Assembly (NCBI GenBank): GCA_966211815.1
Contig: CBIHOD010000003.1
Location: 68,400 to 132,399 of the forward strand
From: JANPCX01 sp966211815
GTDB taxonomy: Bacteria > Pseudomonadota > Gammaproteobacteria > Burkholderiales > Burkholderiaceae_C
Length of the DNA: 64,000 bases
Direction: 5' to 3'
The notes beneath the pieces are model-generated. The model ran no database searches and was not told the origin of the DNA. It saw only the letters and a list, made by a program, of their open reading frames with translations. Of this stretch, positions 27,274 to 35,452 are shown one piece after another (position 1 is the stretch's first letter; each line of letters starts with the position of its first letter). Made by a program: the position numbers and the translations under genes.

Positions 27274-27616
27274 GGTGGGGTCTCCTGTGGTCGTTCTTGG
27301 GGCGCGGCCGGGGGCGCCGGCGGCCAGGGGTTGCGCCGCGGGCGCCTCAGGCGGCCCGGGCGGCGGCCATGATATTTGCCGGCCAGGCTTTCAAGCGGTC
27401 GCGTGTGACGCCTTGAAAACGATCAAGGCGGATGGCTGTATCGAAATGATTCGCGCATCCGATTGACGGTCCGGCGCGTAAGAGCCCCTGTCCGGCGCTA
27501 TCGCCGGGCCGCGCGGACCCAAGGCGCGGGCAGTGCGCAGGGCCGGGCCCCTTCCGGCCTGCCGCGCGCGCCTGGGGCCGCGGCGCCGACAACCACTCAG
27601 CAGAGGAACGACAGCC
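27274..27616. other. Divergent intergenic region, 343 bp
   Basis: It separates the acylase gene (minus) from the DUF4331 gene (plus) and must hold both promoters. I see the acylase ribosome binding site near 27283 and agagga near 27602 for the + strand gene, but no confident -35/-10 pair, terminator or small gene. Confidence 0.5.
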
Positions 27617-29170
27617 ATGAAAACCCGACACCATCTCCCGCCAACCCTGCGGCCGCTGCCATGGATCACCGCGATCGCGTGCGCGCTCGGCATGGGCGCC
27701 GTCCAGGCGTCCAGCCACCGCGAGGCCCCGTCGATCACCACCACGCCCAAGGTGGACGCGACCGACTTCTACCTGTTCAAGAGCTACGAGGCCGGCCGCG
27801 ACGGCTATGTCACGCTGATCGCCAACTACCAGCCGCTGCAGGACCCGTACGGCGGCCCGAACTATTTCTCGATGGATCCGAACGCGCTCTATGAGATCCA
27901 CATCGACAACAACGGCGACGCCAAGGAAGACATCACGTTCCAATTCCGCTTCAAGAACAGCCTGAAGGGCATCACGCTGCCGATCAACGGCAAGGACGTG
28001 GCCATCCCGCTGGTGCAGGCCGGCGGCGTCGCCGACCGCAACGCGGCCGCGCTCAACCTGAACGAGACCTACACCGTGGACGTGGTGCGGGGCGATCGCC
28101 GCACCGGCAGCCGGTCCGCGGTCACCAACGCCAACGGGGGCGGCGCCAGCTTCGACAAACCGGTGGACTACATCGGCGTCAAGACCATCGCCGACTACGC
28201 GGGTTACGCCGCCAAGCACGTGTACGCGGTGAACATCCCGGGTTGCGCGCAACCGGGCCGGGTCTTCGTCGGCCAGCGCAAAGACCCGTTCGCCGTCAAC
28301 CTGGGCACCATCTTCGACCTGGTGAACGCGCCGGTGTCCACCCTCACCAACCCCGACCTGATCAACGCGGCGCCGAACACCATCGACGGCAAGAACGTCA
28401 CCACCTTGTCGCTCGAAGTGCACCAGAGTTGCCTGACGGCTGGCGCCGAGCCCGTCATCGGCGGCTGGACCACCGCCAGCCTGCGCCAGGGCTCGCTGCT
28501 GAACCCGTCGCCCAAGTCCGGCCACCAGACCGCCGCCGTCCAGGGCGGCGCATGGACGCAGGTGTCGCGCCTGGGCATGCCGCTGGTCAACGAAGTGGTG
28601 ATCGGCCTGCCCGACAAGGACAAATTCAACGGTTCCAAGCCGAAGGACGACGCGGCCAATTTCCTGACCTACGTCACCAACCCGACCTTGCCGCGTCTCC
28701 TGGAGATCGCGCTGGGCCTGCCCACGGGCGGCGTGGCGCCGACCAATCAAGGCCGCAACGACCTGGTCGCGGCCTTCCTCACCGGCATCAAGGGCCTGAA
28801 CCAGCCGGCGGGCGTGGTGGGCTCGGAGATGCTGCGGCTGAACACCGCCATCCCCGCGGTGCCCTTCGCGCAGCAGAACCGGCTGGGCGTCGTGGGCAAC
28901 ATCCTCGCCAAGGGCAATGACAACGCCGGTTTCCCGAACGGCCGCCGGCCCAAGGACGACGTCGTCGACATCGCCCTCGTGGCGGTGGCCGGCGGCCTGT
29001 GCGTGGCCAACGGCGACAACAACGCCCTGGGCTTCGGCGCCGAATGCAAGCCGTCGGCAGTGCCGCTGGGCACCACCGCGTTCAAGCTGCACGACGCGGT
29101 CGACCAGGCGGTGGTGCCATTGCTGGCCGGCTTCCCTTACCTGAGCACGCCGATCCCCGGCAGCAAATGA
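27617..29170 (+). CDS. DUF4331 family periplasmic protein
   Basis: 517 residues starting at ATG 27617 with a signal peptide ending near VQASSHREAP. The N-terminal SSHREAPSIT, followed by DATDFYLFKSYE, is the hallmark of DUF4331. NNGDAKEDITFQF and the C-terminal GRRPKDDVVDIAL are also typical. The family has no assigned biochemical role. It is the first gene of a + strand operon with a small lipoprotein, a TPR protein and a HupE/UreJ-like membrane protein, a grouping that suggests an envelope function, possibly metal-linked (inference). Confidence 0.88.
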   Translation: MKTRHHLPPTLRPLPWITAIACALGMGAVQASSHREAPSITTTPKVDATDFYLFKSYEAGRDGYVTLIANYQPLQDPYGGPNYFSMDPNALYEIHIDNNGDAKEDITFQFRFKNSLKGITLPINGKDVAIPLVQAGGVADRNAAALNLNETYTVDVVRGDRRTGSRSAVTNANGGGASFDKPVDYIGVKTIADYAGYAAKHVYAVNIPGCAQPGRVFVGQRKDPFAVNLGTIFDLVNAPVSTLTNPDLINAAPNTIDGKNVTTLSLEVHQSCLTAGAEPVIGGWTTASLRQGSLLNPSPKSGHQTAAVQGGAWTQVSRLGMPLVNEVVIGLPDKDKFNGSKPKDDAANFLTYVTNPTLPRLLEIALGLPTGGVAPTNQGRNDLVAAFLTGIKGLNQPAGVVGSEMLRLNTAIPAVPFAQQNRLGVVGNILAKGNDNAGFPNGRRPKDDVVDIALVAVAGGLCVANGDNNALGFGAECKPSAVPLGTTAFKLHDAVDQAVVPLLAGFPYLSTPIPGSK

Positions 29171-29180
29171 GGAGGCTGCC

Positions 29181-29453
29181 ATGAAGAAGACTTTCCGCCT
29201 CGCCGCGCTGGTGATGGTTGTTTCGGCCGGGTTGTCCGCCTGCGGCGGCGGCGGCGACGCGGGGCCTGCGCCCATGCCCGCGCCGCCCGCCGCGACCGAC
29301 TCGGTGCCGGCGAGCGCCAGCGCTTCGGTCTCGGGCTTCATCGACTACCTGCAGGCCCTGGTCAAGTCCGCGGCCGACACGCTGGAGCCGGTGAGCCTGG
29401 CCAATGTGGCGCCGCCCGCCGGCGACAGCGACGAGCCGCGCCAGCTCGACTGA
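29181..29453 (+). CDS. Small lipoprotein
   Basis: 90 residues with a clean lipoprotein signal (VVSAGLSACGGGG) and a Pro/Ala-rich linker, then a short helical tail (FIDYLQALVKSAADTLEPVS). No recognised domain. It starts 10 bp after the DUF4331 gene with a gagg just upstream of ATG 29181, so the two are almost certainly co-expressed. It may be a partner that holds the DUF4331 protein at the membrane, which is inference. Confidence 0.75.
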   Translation: MKKTFRLAALVMVVSAGLSACGGGGDAGPAPMPAPPAATDSVPASASASVSGFIDYLQALVKSAADTLEPVSLANVAPPAGDSDEPRQLD

Positions 29454-29583
29454 GCCCGCGCGCGCCTGCCGCCGTGCCGGGTTCCATCGGGAGCCCGGCG
29501 CGCGGCGGGCGCTAGCTTGCCCGAAACACCGGCGGCGCCGCCGCCGTCGGTGAACCGATCCACCCCACTCGCGAGCCCTTCAA

Positions 29584-30756
29584 ATGCTTGCCCGTCCCCG
29601 CTTCCCCGCGGCACTGCGCCGCGCGGCCTTCGCGGCCGCCATGCTCGCCGTGGCCGGCGCCTCCCACCCGGCGGCGTCGGCTTCAAAGGACGACGACACC
29701 GTGATCGAGTCCTTCACGGTTTCGTCCGGCGCCACCGCCGCGCAGCGCGACTTGCGCCGGCAGTTGGCTGCCCGGCCGGACGACCCCGCCGCCGCATCGC
29801 GCTTCGCCCGGCACCAGCTCGCGCTGTCGCGCGCACAGGGCGACCCCCGTCCCGCGGGCCAGGCCCTGGCCGCGCTGCAGCCCTGGTCCGACCCGCGCAC
29901 CGCGCCGCTGCCGGTGCTGCTGGTGCGCGCCGACCTGCAGCAACACCTGCACGACTTCGACGGCGCCCGCGCCAGCCTGGAACAACTGTTGCGGCGCGAC
30001 CCGCGCCAGCCGCAGGCCTGGCTGACCCTGGCCACGCTGCACCGCCTGCAAGGCCGGTACGCGGCGGCGGTCGACGCTTGCCGACGGGTGTTGGATGCCG
30101 GCGCGGCTTTCCATGGCCAGGCCTGCCTTGCCGAGACCCAAGGATTGCAGGGGCAGGTCGATGCCGCCCGGCGGGCCCTGACGCGCCTGCAGGCCTCCGC
30201 CGCCGACGATGGGCAGCGCGCCTGGGTCTGCACCACGCTGGCCGAGCTGGAGGCGCGCAACAGCCGGCCGGCCGCGGCGCAGGTGGCCTACCAGTGCGCG
30301 CTGTCGCTGTCGGCAGACGGCTATGCGCGTATCTCCTTTGCCGATTTCCTGCTCGACCAGGGCCGCGCCGGCGAAGTCGCCGCGGTGCTGCGGGACCAGC
30401 CGCGCTCCGACAGCGTGCTGCTGCGCATGGCGATGGCGGCGGCCAAGACGAAATCGCCCTCGCTGGCGCGCGACCGCGACGAGCTGGCGTCGCGCCTGGC
30501 GCTGCCCGCCGGATCGGAGCGCGAACAGGCCGGCCATGCGCGCGAGCAAGGGCTGTGGGCGCTTGGGGTGCAGGGCGATGCCCGCAAGGCGCTTTCTTTC
30601 GCGCGGCTCAACCTGGGCCTGCAGCGCGAACCGTTGGACCTGCTGCTGATGGCCCGCGCCGCGCGCGCGGCCGGCGACGCGCAGGCTTTGGCCGAACTGG
30701 CCCGAATCAAGAAAGACATGGGGTTGCACGATGAACGTCTCGACGCGCTGCTTTGA
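29584..30756 (+). CDS. Secreted TPR-repeat protein
   Basis: 390 residues. An N-terminal signal peptide (AFAAAMLAVAGASHPAASA) is followed by FTVSSGATAAQRDLRRQLAARPDDPAAASRFARHQLA-type helices and several TPR-like units up to the C-terminus (QAWLTLATLHRLQGRYAAAV, LLMARAARAAGDAQALAEL). It probably acts as a periplasmic scaffold. The gene follows the small lipoprotein after 130 bp and overlaps the next gene by 26 bp, so it is translationally linked to the HupE/UreJ-like protein. Confidence 0.78.
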   Translation: MLARPRFPAALRRAAFAAAMLAVAGASHPAASASKDDDTVIESFTVSSGATAAQRDLRRQLAARPDDPAAASRFARHQLALSRAQGDPRPAGQALAALQPWSDPRTAPLPVLLVRADLQQHLHDFDGARASLEQLLRRDPRQPQAWLTLATLHRLQGRYAAAVDACRRVLDAGAAFHGQACLAETQGLQGQVDAARRALTRLQASAADDGQRAWVCTTLAELEARNSRPAAAQVAYQCALSLSADGYARISFADFLLDQGRAGEVAAVLRDQPRSDSVLLRMAMAAAKTKSPSLARDRDELASRLALPAGSEREQAGHAREQGLWALGVQGDARKALSFARLNLGLQREPLDLLLMARAARAAGDAQALAELARIKKDMGLHDERLDALL

Positions 30757-31879
30757 ATCCTGGGCCGCCGCGGCCTTGCGCTGGACTTGCGCCTTGTCGT
30801 TGGCCGGCGTGGCCACGCTCGCCTGGCCTCACCAGGGCAGCGAAGGGTATGTGTCGCTGCAACAGCAGGGCGACCGCGGTGCGCGGCTGCAGGTGGATGT
30901 GGCGCTGCGCGACCTGGAGGCTCCGTTGAAACTCGACGCCGACGGCGACGGACGCCTGACGGCCGGCGAGCTGCGCGCGGCCTGGCCGGCGATCGACGGC
31001 TATGTCCGCGCCCATGTGGCGGTGGCCGGCTGCGAATTGCCGCCGGGCACGCCGCCGCAGTCCCTCGTGACGCGGCAGGAGATCGCCTACGCGGCTTTGT
31101 CTTATGACGCGCAATGCCCCCGGTTGGCCCAAGCCCCGGCGATCCGCTACACCTTGTTCAAGGACGTCGACGAGACCCACCGCGCGACCGCACGCGTGGA
31201 TTGGGGCGGCACCGTGCGCACCGACGTGCTGGATCCTCGCCAAGCCGCGGCGCCCGGCCCGGCCGGAGAGGGCGCGTTCGCTTTCGTGCGCGAGGGCGTC
31301 CACCACATCGTCACCGGCTACGACCACGTGCTGTTCCTGCTCTGCCTGCTGCTCCCATCGGTCATGCGCCGCGCCGGCGGCGGCTGGGCGCCGGTCGACC
31401 GGCTCGGCCAGGCCGTGTGGCCGGTGCTGGGCATCGTCACCGCCTTCACCGCGGCGCATTCCATCACCCTGGCGCTGGCGGCGCTGCGCTGGGTGAGCAT
31501 CCCGGCGTCCATCATCGAACCGGCGATCGCGGCGACCATCGTGCTGGCGGCGCTGGACAACCTGCGTCCGGTGCTGGGCCGCAGGCGCGCGCTCGTCACC
31601 TTCCTTTTCGGCCTCATCCATGGTTTCGGCTTCGCCGGCGTGCTGGACGAGTTGCAGCTGCCGGCTTCCGCCTTCGCCGGCGCGTTGTTCCAGTTCAACC
31701 TTGGGCTGGAGCTGGGGCAGGCGGCGATCGTCGCCGTGGTCGCCGGCTTGCTCTTCGTGGCGAGGCAAAGCCGCGCCTATGTCCCTTGGGTGGTGCGGGG
31801 CGGCTCGGCCGCGGCGATGGCGGTAGGCGCGCTATGGCTGGTGGAACGCACGGCCGACATTTCCCTGCTGACGCTGTGA
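30731..31879 (+). CDS. HupE/UreJ-like membrane protein with periplasmic EF-hand-like N-terminal domain
   Basis: 382 residues. After a signal segment, residues ~35-180 form a periplasmic domain with an EF-hand-like loop LDADGDGRLTAGEL. From ~185 on there are about six transmembrane helices with the family motifs GVHHIVTGYDHVLFLL, TAFTAAHSITL and FGLIHGFGFAGVL. The His/Asp residues in these helices suggest metal handling, as HupE/UreJ relatives are linked to nickel; the substrate here is unknown. Last gene of the DUF4331 operon, followed by the thrS leader. Confidence 0.82.
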   Translation: MNVSTRCFESWAAAALRWTCALSLAGVATLAWPHQGSEGYVSLQQQGDRGARLQVDVALRDLEAPLKLDADGDGRLTAGELRAAWPAIDGYVRAHVAVAGCELPPGTPPQSLVTRQEIAYAALSYDAQCPRLAQAPAIRYTLFKDVDETHRATARVDWGGTVRTDVLDPRQAAAPGPAGEGAFAFVREGVHHIVTGYDHVLFLLCLLLPSVMRRAGGGWAPVDRLGQAVWPVLGIVTAFTAAHSITLALAALRWVSIPASIIEPAIAATIVLAALDNLRPVLGRRRALVTFLFGLIHGFGFAGVLDELQLPASAFAGALFQFNLGLELGQAAIVAVVAGLLFVARQSRAYVPWVVRGGSAAAMAVGALWLVERTADISLLTL

Positions 31880-31885
31880 CGCGAC

Positions 31886-31891
31886 TACAAT
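31886..31891 (+). promoter_or_regulatory. Possible -10 box for the thrS leader transcript
   Basis: TACAAT lies 7 bp after the hupE-like stop and would start a transcript near 31898, about 40 nt before the leader peptide. No good -35 is visible, so this is tentative. Confidence 0.35.
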
Positions 31892-31936
31892 CCCGCGATC
31901 CCCACCTTGAACAAGAGTGAGAAAGGCGTGCCGGTT

Positions 31937-31993
31937 ATGACACCGCGAACTACCCCCTCCACCGCTTCCGGAGCATCGGCTTTCGCGCGCTGA
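31937..31993 (+). CDS. Threonine-rich leader peptide upstream of thrS
   Basis: An 18-codon reading frame encodes MTPRTTPSTASGASAFAR. Four of its first nine residues are threonine (codons ACA, ACT, ACC, ACC). A purine-rich aaagg at 31922-31926 precedes the ATG. It sits about 80 bp upstream of thrS and ends 34 bp before a hairpin terminator, the arrangement of amino-acid attenuators such as pheM in front of pheST in E. coli. A ribosome waiting for charged Thr-tRNA would stall within the Thr codons. I infer that it senses threonyl-tRNA charging. No database match could be tested. Confidence 0.72.
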   Translation: MTPRTTPSTASGASAFAR

Positions 31994-32027
31994 GCCACGA
32001 GTCTTCCATTCTTCTTGTTTCCCATCG

Positions 32028-32053
32028 AAGCGCGGTCCCCACCGCGCTTTTTC
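32028..32053 (+). terminator. Attenuator hairpin in the thrS leader
   Basis: A perfect 9-bp stem (aagcgcggt / accgcgctt) with a cccc loop is followed by a T-rich tail (ttttttc), only 20 bp before the thrS ATG. The leader segment cgcgct (31986-31991), at the end of the leader peptide, can pair with agcgcg (32029-32034) of the 5' arm and would act as antiterminator when a ribosome stalls earlier. Confidence 0.78.
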
Positions 32054-32072
32054 ATTTCCCGGAGCTGATCCC

Positions 32073-33992
32073 ATGATTTCGATCCAACTGCCCGACGGCT
32101 CGCGCCGCGAGTACCCCGCGCCTTTGACGGTGGCCGAGGTGGCCGCCAGCATTGGCACCGGCCTGGCCAAGGCCGCCCTGGGCGGCAAGGTGGGGCAAGG
32201 CGACGAAGCCCGGCTGGTGGACACCAGCTACTTGATCGAGCGGGACACGTCGTTGGCCATCGTCACCGAGAAAGACGCCGCCGGCCTGGAGCTGATCCGC
32301 CACTCCACCGCCCACTTGCTGGCTTACGCGGTGAAGTCGCTGTTTCCGGACGCCCAGGTCACGATCGGCCCGGTGATCGAGAACGGCTTCTATTACGACT
32401 TCTCCTACAAGCGTCCCTTCACGCCCGAAGACCTGGCTGCCATCGAGGCCAAGATGACCGAGCTGGCCAGGAAGGACGAGAAGGTGGAGCGCCGGGTGCT
32501 GCCGCGCGACGAGGCGGTGGCGCATTTCAAGTCCATCGGCGAGGCCTACAAGGCCGAGATCATCGCCAGCATCCCCGAAGGGCAGGATGTCTCGCTCTAC
32601 CGCGAAGGCGAGTTCGAGGACCTGTGCCGCGGCCCCCACGTGCCGTCCACCGGCAAGCTCAAGCACTTCAAACTGATGAAAGTGGCCGGCGCCTACTGGC
32701 GCGGCGACCACCGCAACGAGATGCTCCAGCGCATCTACGGCACCGCCTGGGCGACCAAGGACGAGCTGCAGCAGTACCTGCACATGCTCGAAGAAGCCGA
32801 GAAGCGCGACCACCGCAAGCTCGGCCGCGAGCTCGACCTCTTCCACCTGGACGAGCACTCGCCCGGCACGGTGTTCTGGCACCCCAAGGGCTGGACGGTG
32901 TGGCAGCAGGTCGAGCAGTACATGCGCTCGGTCTACCGCGACAACGGTTACCAGGAAGTCAAAGGGCCGCAGATCCTCGACCAGGGCCTGTGGGAGAAGA
33001 CCGGCCACTGGGGCAAGTACCGCGAGAACATGTTCACCACCGAGTCGGAAAAGCGCGATTACGCGCTCAAGCCGATGAACTGCCCCGGCCACATCCTCAT
33101 CTACAAGCACGGCATCAAGAGCTACCGCGACCTGCCGCTGCGCTACGGCGAATTCGGCCAGTGCCACCGCAACGAGCCCACCGGCGGGCTGCACGGGATC
33201 ATGCGGGTGCGCGCCTTCACGCAGGACGACGGCCACATCTTCTGCACCGAAGACCAGATCCTGGAAGAGTGCGCCGCCTTCACCGCGCTGCTGCAGAAGG
33301 TCTACAGGGACTTCGGCTTCACCGACATCATCTACAAGGTGGCCACCCGGCCGGCGGCGCGCATCGGCTCCGACGAATCCTGGGACCGCGCCGAGTTCGC
33401 GCTGATGGAAAGCCTGCGCCGCTCGGGCTGCGAGTTCGAGGTGGCGGCGGGCGAGGGCGCCTTCTACGGTCCCAAGGTGGAATACACCTTGAAAGACGCC
33501 CTGGGCCGCCACTGGCAGTGCGGCACCATCCAGATCGACCCCAACATGCCCGAGCGTCTGGGCGCCGAGTATGTCGACGAAGCCGGTGAGCGCCGCACGC
33601 CGCTGATGCTGCACCGCGCCATCGTCGGCAGCCTGGAGCGTTTCATCGGCATCCTGATCGAACAGCACGCCGGCGCGCTTCCGGTTTGGCTGGCGCCGAC
33701 CCAGGTCGTGGTGGCCTCGATCACCGATTCCCAGGCCGATTACGCCCGGGACGTATCGAAATTGCTGCAAAAACAAGGGGTTAGAGTGCTCACGGATTTG
33801 CGCAACGAGAAAATCAACTATAAAATCCGCGAACATTCCGTCCAAAAGGTCCCGTTCATCTTGGTCGTAGGCGACAAAGAGAAGGCAAACGGGGCCGTTG
33901 CGGTGCGTGCCCGAGGCAACCAGGACCTCGGCGTGATGCAGGTGGCCGACTTCTCCAGCAAGATCGCCGCCGACATTGCCCAACGTGGTTGA
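32073..33992 (+). CDS. thrS: Threonyl-tRNA synthetase
   Basis: 639 residues, full length. N-terminal TGS domain (MISIQLPDGSRREYP), editing domain with HSTAHLLAYAVK near residue 77, class II catalytic core with MNCPGHILIYKHGIKSYR near 335, and a C-terminal anticodon-binding domain. It charges tRNA-Thr. The ribosome site ggag lies at 32061-32064. First gene of the thrS-infC-rpmI-rplT-pheS-pheT-ihfA block. The Thr-rich leader and attenuator directly upstream suggest control by charging level rather than the translational autoregulation known in E. coli. Confidence 0.98.
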   Translation: MISIQLPDGSRREYPAPLTVAEVAASIGTGLAKAALGGKVGQGDEARLVDTSYLIERDTSLAIVTEKDAAGLELIRHSTAHLLAYAVKSLFPDAQVTIGPVIENGFYYDFSYKRPFTPEDLAAIEAKMTELARKDEKVERRVLPRDEAVAHFKSIGEAYKAEIIASIPEGQDVSLYREGEFEDLCRGPHVPSTGKLKHFKLMKVAGAYWRGDHRNEMLQRIYGTAWATKDELQQYLHMLEEAEKRDHRKLGRELDLFHLDEHSPGTVFWHPKGWTVWQQVEQYMRSVYRDNGYQEVKGPQILDQGLWEKTGHWGKYRENMFTTESEKRDYALKPMNCPGHILIYKHGIKSYRDLPLRYGEFGQCHRNEPTGGLHGIMRVRAFTQDDGHIFCTEDQILEECAAFTALLQKVYRDFGFTDIIYKVATRPAARIGSDESWDRAEFALMESLRRSGCEFEVAAGEGAFYGPKVEYTLKDALGRHWQCGTIQIDPNMPERLGAEYVDEAGERRTPLMLHRAIVGSLERFIGILIEQHAGALPVWLAPTQVVVASITDSQADYARDVSKLLQKQGVRVLTDLRNEKINYKIREHSVQKVPFILVVGDKEKANGAVAVRARGNQDLGVMQVADFSSKIAADIAQRG

Positions 33993-34000
33993 CAAGAAGG

Positions 34001-34077
34001 GGCGTCTCCTAGTTTGCCCAGGAGGCGCCGCTTCAGGCGCGCTATTTCGTGAACCAGATTCTTTGCCTTGGAATCTG
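34001..34077 (+). other. Two hairpins between thrS and infC
   Basis: ggcgtctcct (34001-34010) pairs with aggaggcgcc (34020-34029) with one G-U, and cagattc (34055-34061) pairs with gaatctg (34071-34077). Neither has a T tail, so they look like mRNA structure or processing sites in front of the unusual infC start. Confidence 0.45.
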
Positions 34078-34093
34078 CTGAAAGGGTTGAACC

Positions 34094-34645
34094 ATCGCTA
34101 CTTACGCTGACCGCCGCACTCCCAACGTGGAGCGCAAGCACCGACTCAATCGAGAAATCATGGCGCCGGAAGTCCGGCTCAACGGTGTCGACAACGAGCC
34201 TCTGGGGATTGTGAGCCTCTCAGAAGCCTTGCGCATGGCGGGTGACCTGGACGTGGATCTGGTCGAGATCGTCGCGCAGGCCGAGCCGCCCGTGTGCCGC
34301 TTGATGGACTACGGCAAGCTCAAGTACCAGGAGCAGAAGAAGGCGGCGGAAGCCAAGGCCAAGCAAAAGATCGTCGAAATCAAGGAAGTGAAGTTCCGTC
34401 CCGGCACCGACGAGGGCGACTACCAGATCAAGATGCGCAACCTGCGCCGCTTCATCGCGGAGGACGGGGACAAGGGGAAGGTCACGCTGCGCTACCGCGG
34501 CCGCGAGATCACCCACCAGGAAATCGGCATGCGCCTGCTGGAACGCATCCGCGACGACCTCGCGGACGTCTCGGTGGTCGAGAACATGCCCAAGCTCGAA
34601 GGCCGCCAGATGATCATGGTGCTGGCGCCCAAGCGCAAGAGCTGA
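34094..34645 (+). CDS. infC: Translation initiation factor IF-3, with ATC start codon
   Basis: 183 residues when started at ATC 34094: (I)ATYADRRTPNVERKHRLNREI, then VRLNGVDNEPLGIVS and the conserved linker and C-terminal domain (MRNLRRFIAEDGDKGKVTLRYRGRE). An in-frame TGA at 34088 closes the frame, and the only ordinary start, GTG 34127, would remove 11 residues and has no ribosome site. AAAGGG at 34081-34086 lies 7 nt before the ATC. In E. coli infC starts with AUU, which lets IF-3 repress itself by rejecting non-standard codons; the same logic should hold here. Confidence 0.93.
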   Translation: MATYADRRTPNVERKHRLNREIMAPEVRLNGVDNEPLGIVSLSEALRMAGDLDVDLVEIVAQAEPPVCRLMDYGKLKYQEQKKAAEAKAKQKIVEIKEVKFRPGTDEGDYQIKMRNLRRFIAEDGDKGKVTLRYRGREITHQEIGMRLLERIRDDLADVSVVENMPKLEGRQMIMVLAPKRKS

Positions 34646-34659
34646 CGGTTTGTAGGTTT

Positions 34660-34689
34660 CAGCGCGCCGGTCTGGTCACCGGCGCGCTG
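34660..34689 (+). other. 12-bp perfect hairpin after infC
   Basis: cagcgcgccggt and accggcgcgctg flank a ctggtc loop. There is no T tract, so it is not an ordinary terminator. It may be part of the leader of rpmI-rplT or an mRNA stability element. Confidence 0.5.
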
Positions 34690-34695
34690 TCAAAA

Positions 34696-34747
34696 GCGGT
34701 TGCAGGCCAACAAGACGGCAAGGGTTTTGCCGGCGCCTGCCAGCCGC
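34696..34747 (+). promoter_or_regulatory. Compound stem-loop before rpmI, candidate L20-type leader
   Basis: An outer stem gcgg..gcaggc (34696-34707) with gcctgc..ccgc (34735-34747) encloses a small hairpin cggcaa/ttgccg (34716-34732). It ends just before the rpmI ribosome site (aaggag near 34756). Known rpmI-rplT operons are repressed by L20 binding such RNA; that is inference here. Confidence 0.5.
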
Positions 34748-34769
34748 AATCAAAGAAGGAGCACTAGAC

Positions 34770-34973
34770 ATGCCCAAAATGAAGACCAAGAGCAGCGCCA
34801 AGAAGCGCTTCCGCGTCCGCCCGGGCGGCACCGTCAAGCGCGGTCAGGCGTTCAAGCGCCACATCCTGACGAAGAAGACCACGAAGAACAAGCGCCACCT
34901 CCGCGGCGCCGTCAACGTGCACGAGACGAACATGGGCCACATGGCGCAGATGCTGCCATTCGCCGGCCTGTGA
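34770..34973 (+). CDS. rpmI: 50S ribosomal protein L35
   Basis: 67 residues, the normal size: MPKMKTKSSAKKRFRVRPG at the N-terminus, very basic, with KRHILTKKT in the middle. Part of the large ribosomal subunit. AAGGAG lies 8-9 bp before ATG 34770. It is followed 37 bp later by rplT and is probably regulated together with it by L20 through the structured RNA upstream. Confidence 0.98.
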   Translation: MPKMKTKSSAKKRFRVRPGGTVKRGQAFKRHILTKKTTKNKRHLRGAVNVHETNMGHMAQMLPFAGL

Positions 34974-35010
34974 TCCCCGCGTTTCCCGACATCTTCTGAA
35001 GGAGTAATTC

Positions 35011-35367
35011 ATGCCTCGCGTCAAACGTGGTGTTACCGCCCGTGCCCGTCACAAAAAGGTTCTCGCTCTCGCCAAGGGTTACCGCGGCCGCCGCAAGAAC
35101 GTCTTCCGCATCGCCAAGCAGGCGGTCATGCGCGCCGGGCAATACGCCTATCGCGACCGCCGCACCAAGAAGCGTGTGTTCCGCCAGCTCTGGATCGCCC
35201 GTATCAACGCGGCGAGCCGCGGCCTGGGCGTGACCTACAGCAAGTTCATGGCCGGCCTGAAAAAGGCCCAGATCGACATCGACCGCAAGGTCCTCGCCGA
35301 CATGGCCGTGAACGACCCTGCCGGCTTCGGCAGCATCGTCGAAAAGGTCAAGGCCCAGCTCGCTTGA
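35011..35367 (+). CDS. rplT: 50S ribosomal protein L20
   Basis: 118 residues, standard length: PRVKRGVTARARHKKVLALA at the N-terminus and FRQLWIARINAASR in the middle. L20 is an early 50S assembly protein and, in known bacteria, represses its own operon by binding the rpmI leader. AAGGAG is present 6 bp before ATG 35011. A 9-bp hairpin (35377-35399) and a terminator-like hairpin follow before pheS. Confidence 0.98.
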   Translation: MPRVKRGVTARARHKKVLALAKGYRGRRKNVFRIAKQAVMRAGQYAYRDRRTKKRVFRQLWIARINAASRGLGVTYSKFMAGLKKAQIDIDRKVLADMAVNDPAGFGSIVEKVKAQLA

Positions 35368-35424
35368 TGGCGCTTGCCGCCGAAGCCTGTCTTCGGCGGT
35401 TCGCCTGCAATCCCGAGTCATCCC

Positions 35425-35452
35425 AAGGCCGTCCTCCAGGATGGCCTTTTTT
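35425..35452 (+). terminator. Terminator or attenuator between rplT and pheS
   Basis: A 10-bp stem with one G-U (aaggccgtcc / ggatggcctt), tcca loop and a six-T tail. It lies 70 bp upstream of pheS, where E. coli has the pheM-controlled attenuator, but I find no Phe-rich leader peptide here, so partial termination is the safer reading. Confidence 0.8.

Noticed and set aside
32052..33995. 647-codon minus-strand frame opposite thrS
   Set aside because: Shadow of thrS: high-GC codon structure keeps the antisense frame open, and the product has no recognisable domain.
34660..34689. Rho-independent terminator after infC
   Set aside because: The stem is strong, but the following sequence (tcaaaagcgg) has no T tract, and rpmI follows in the same operon.
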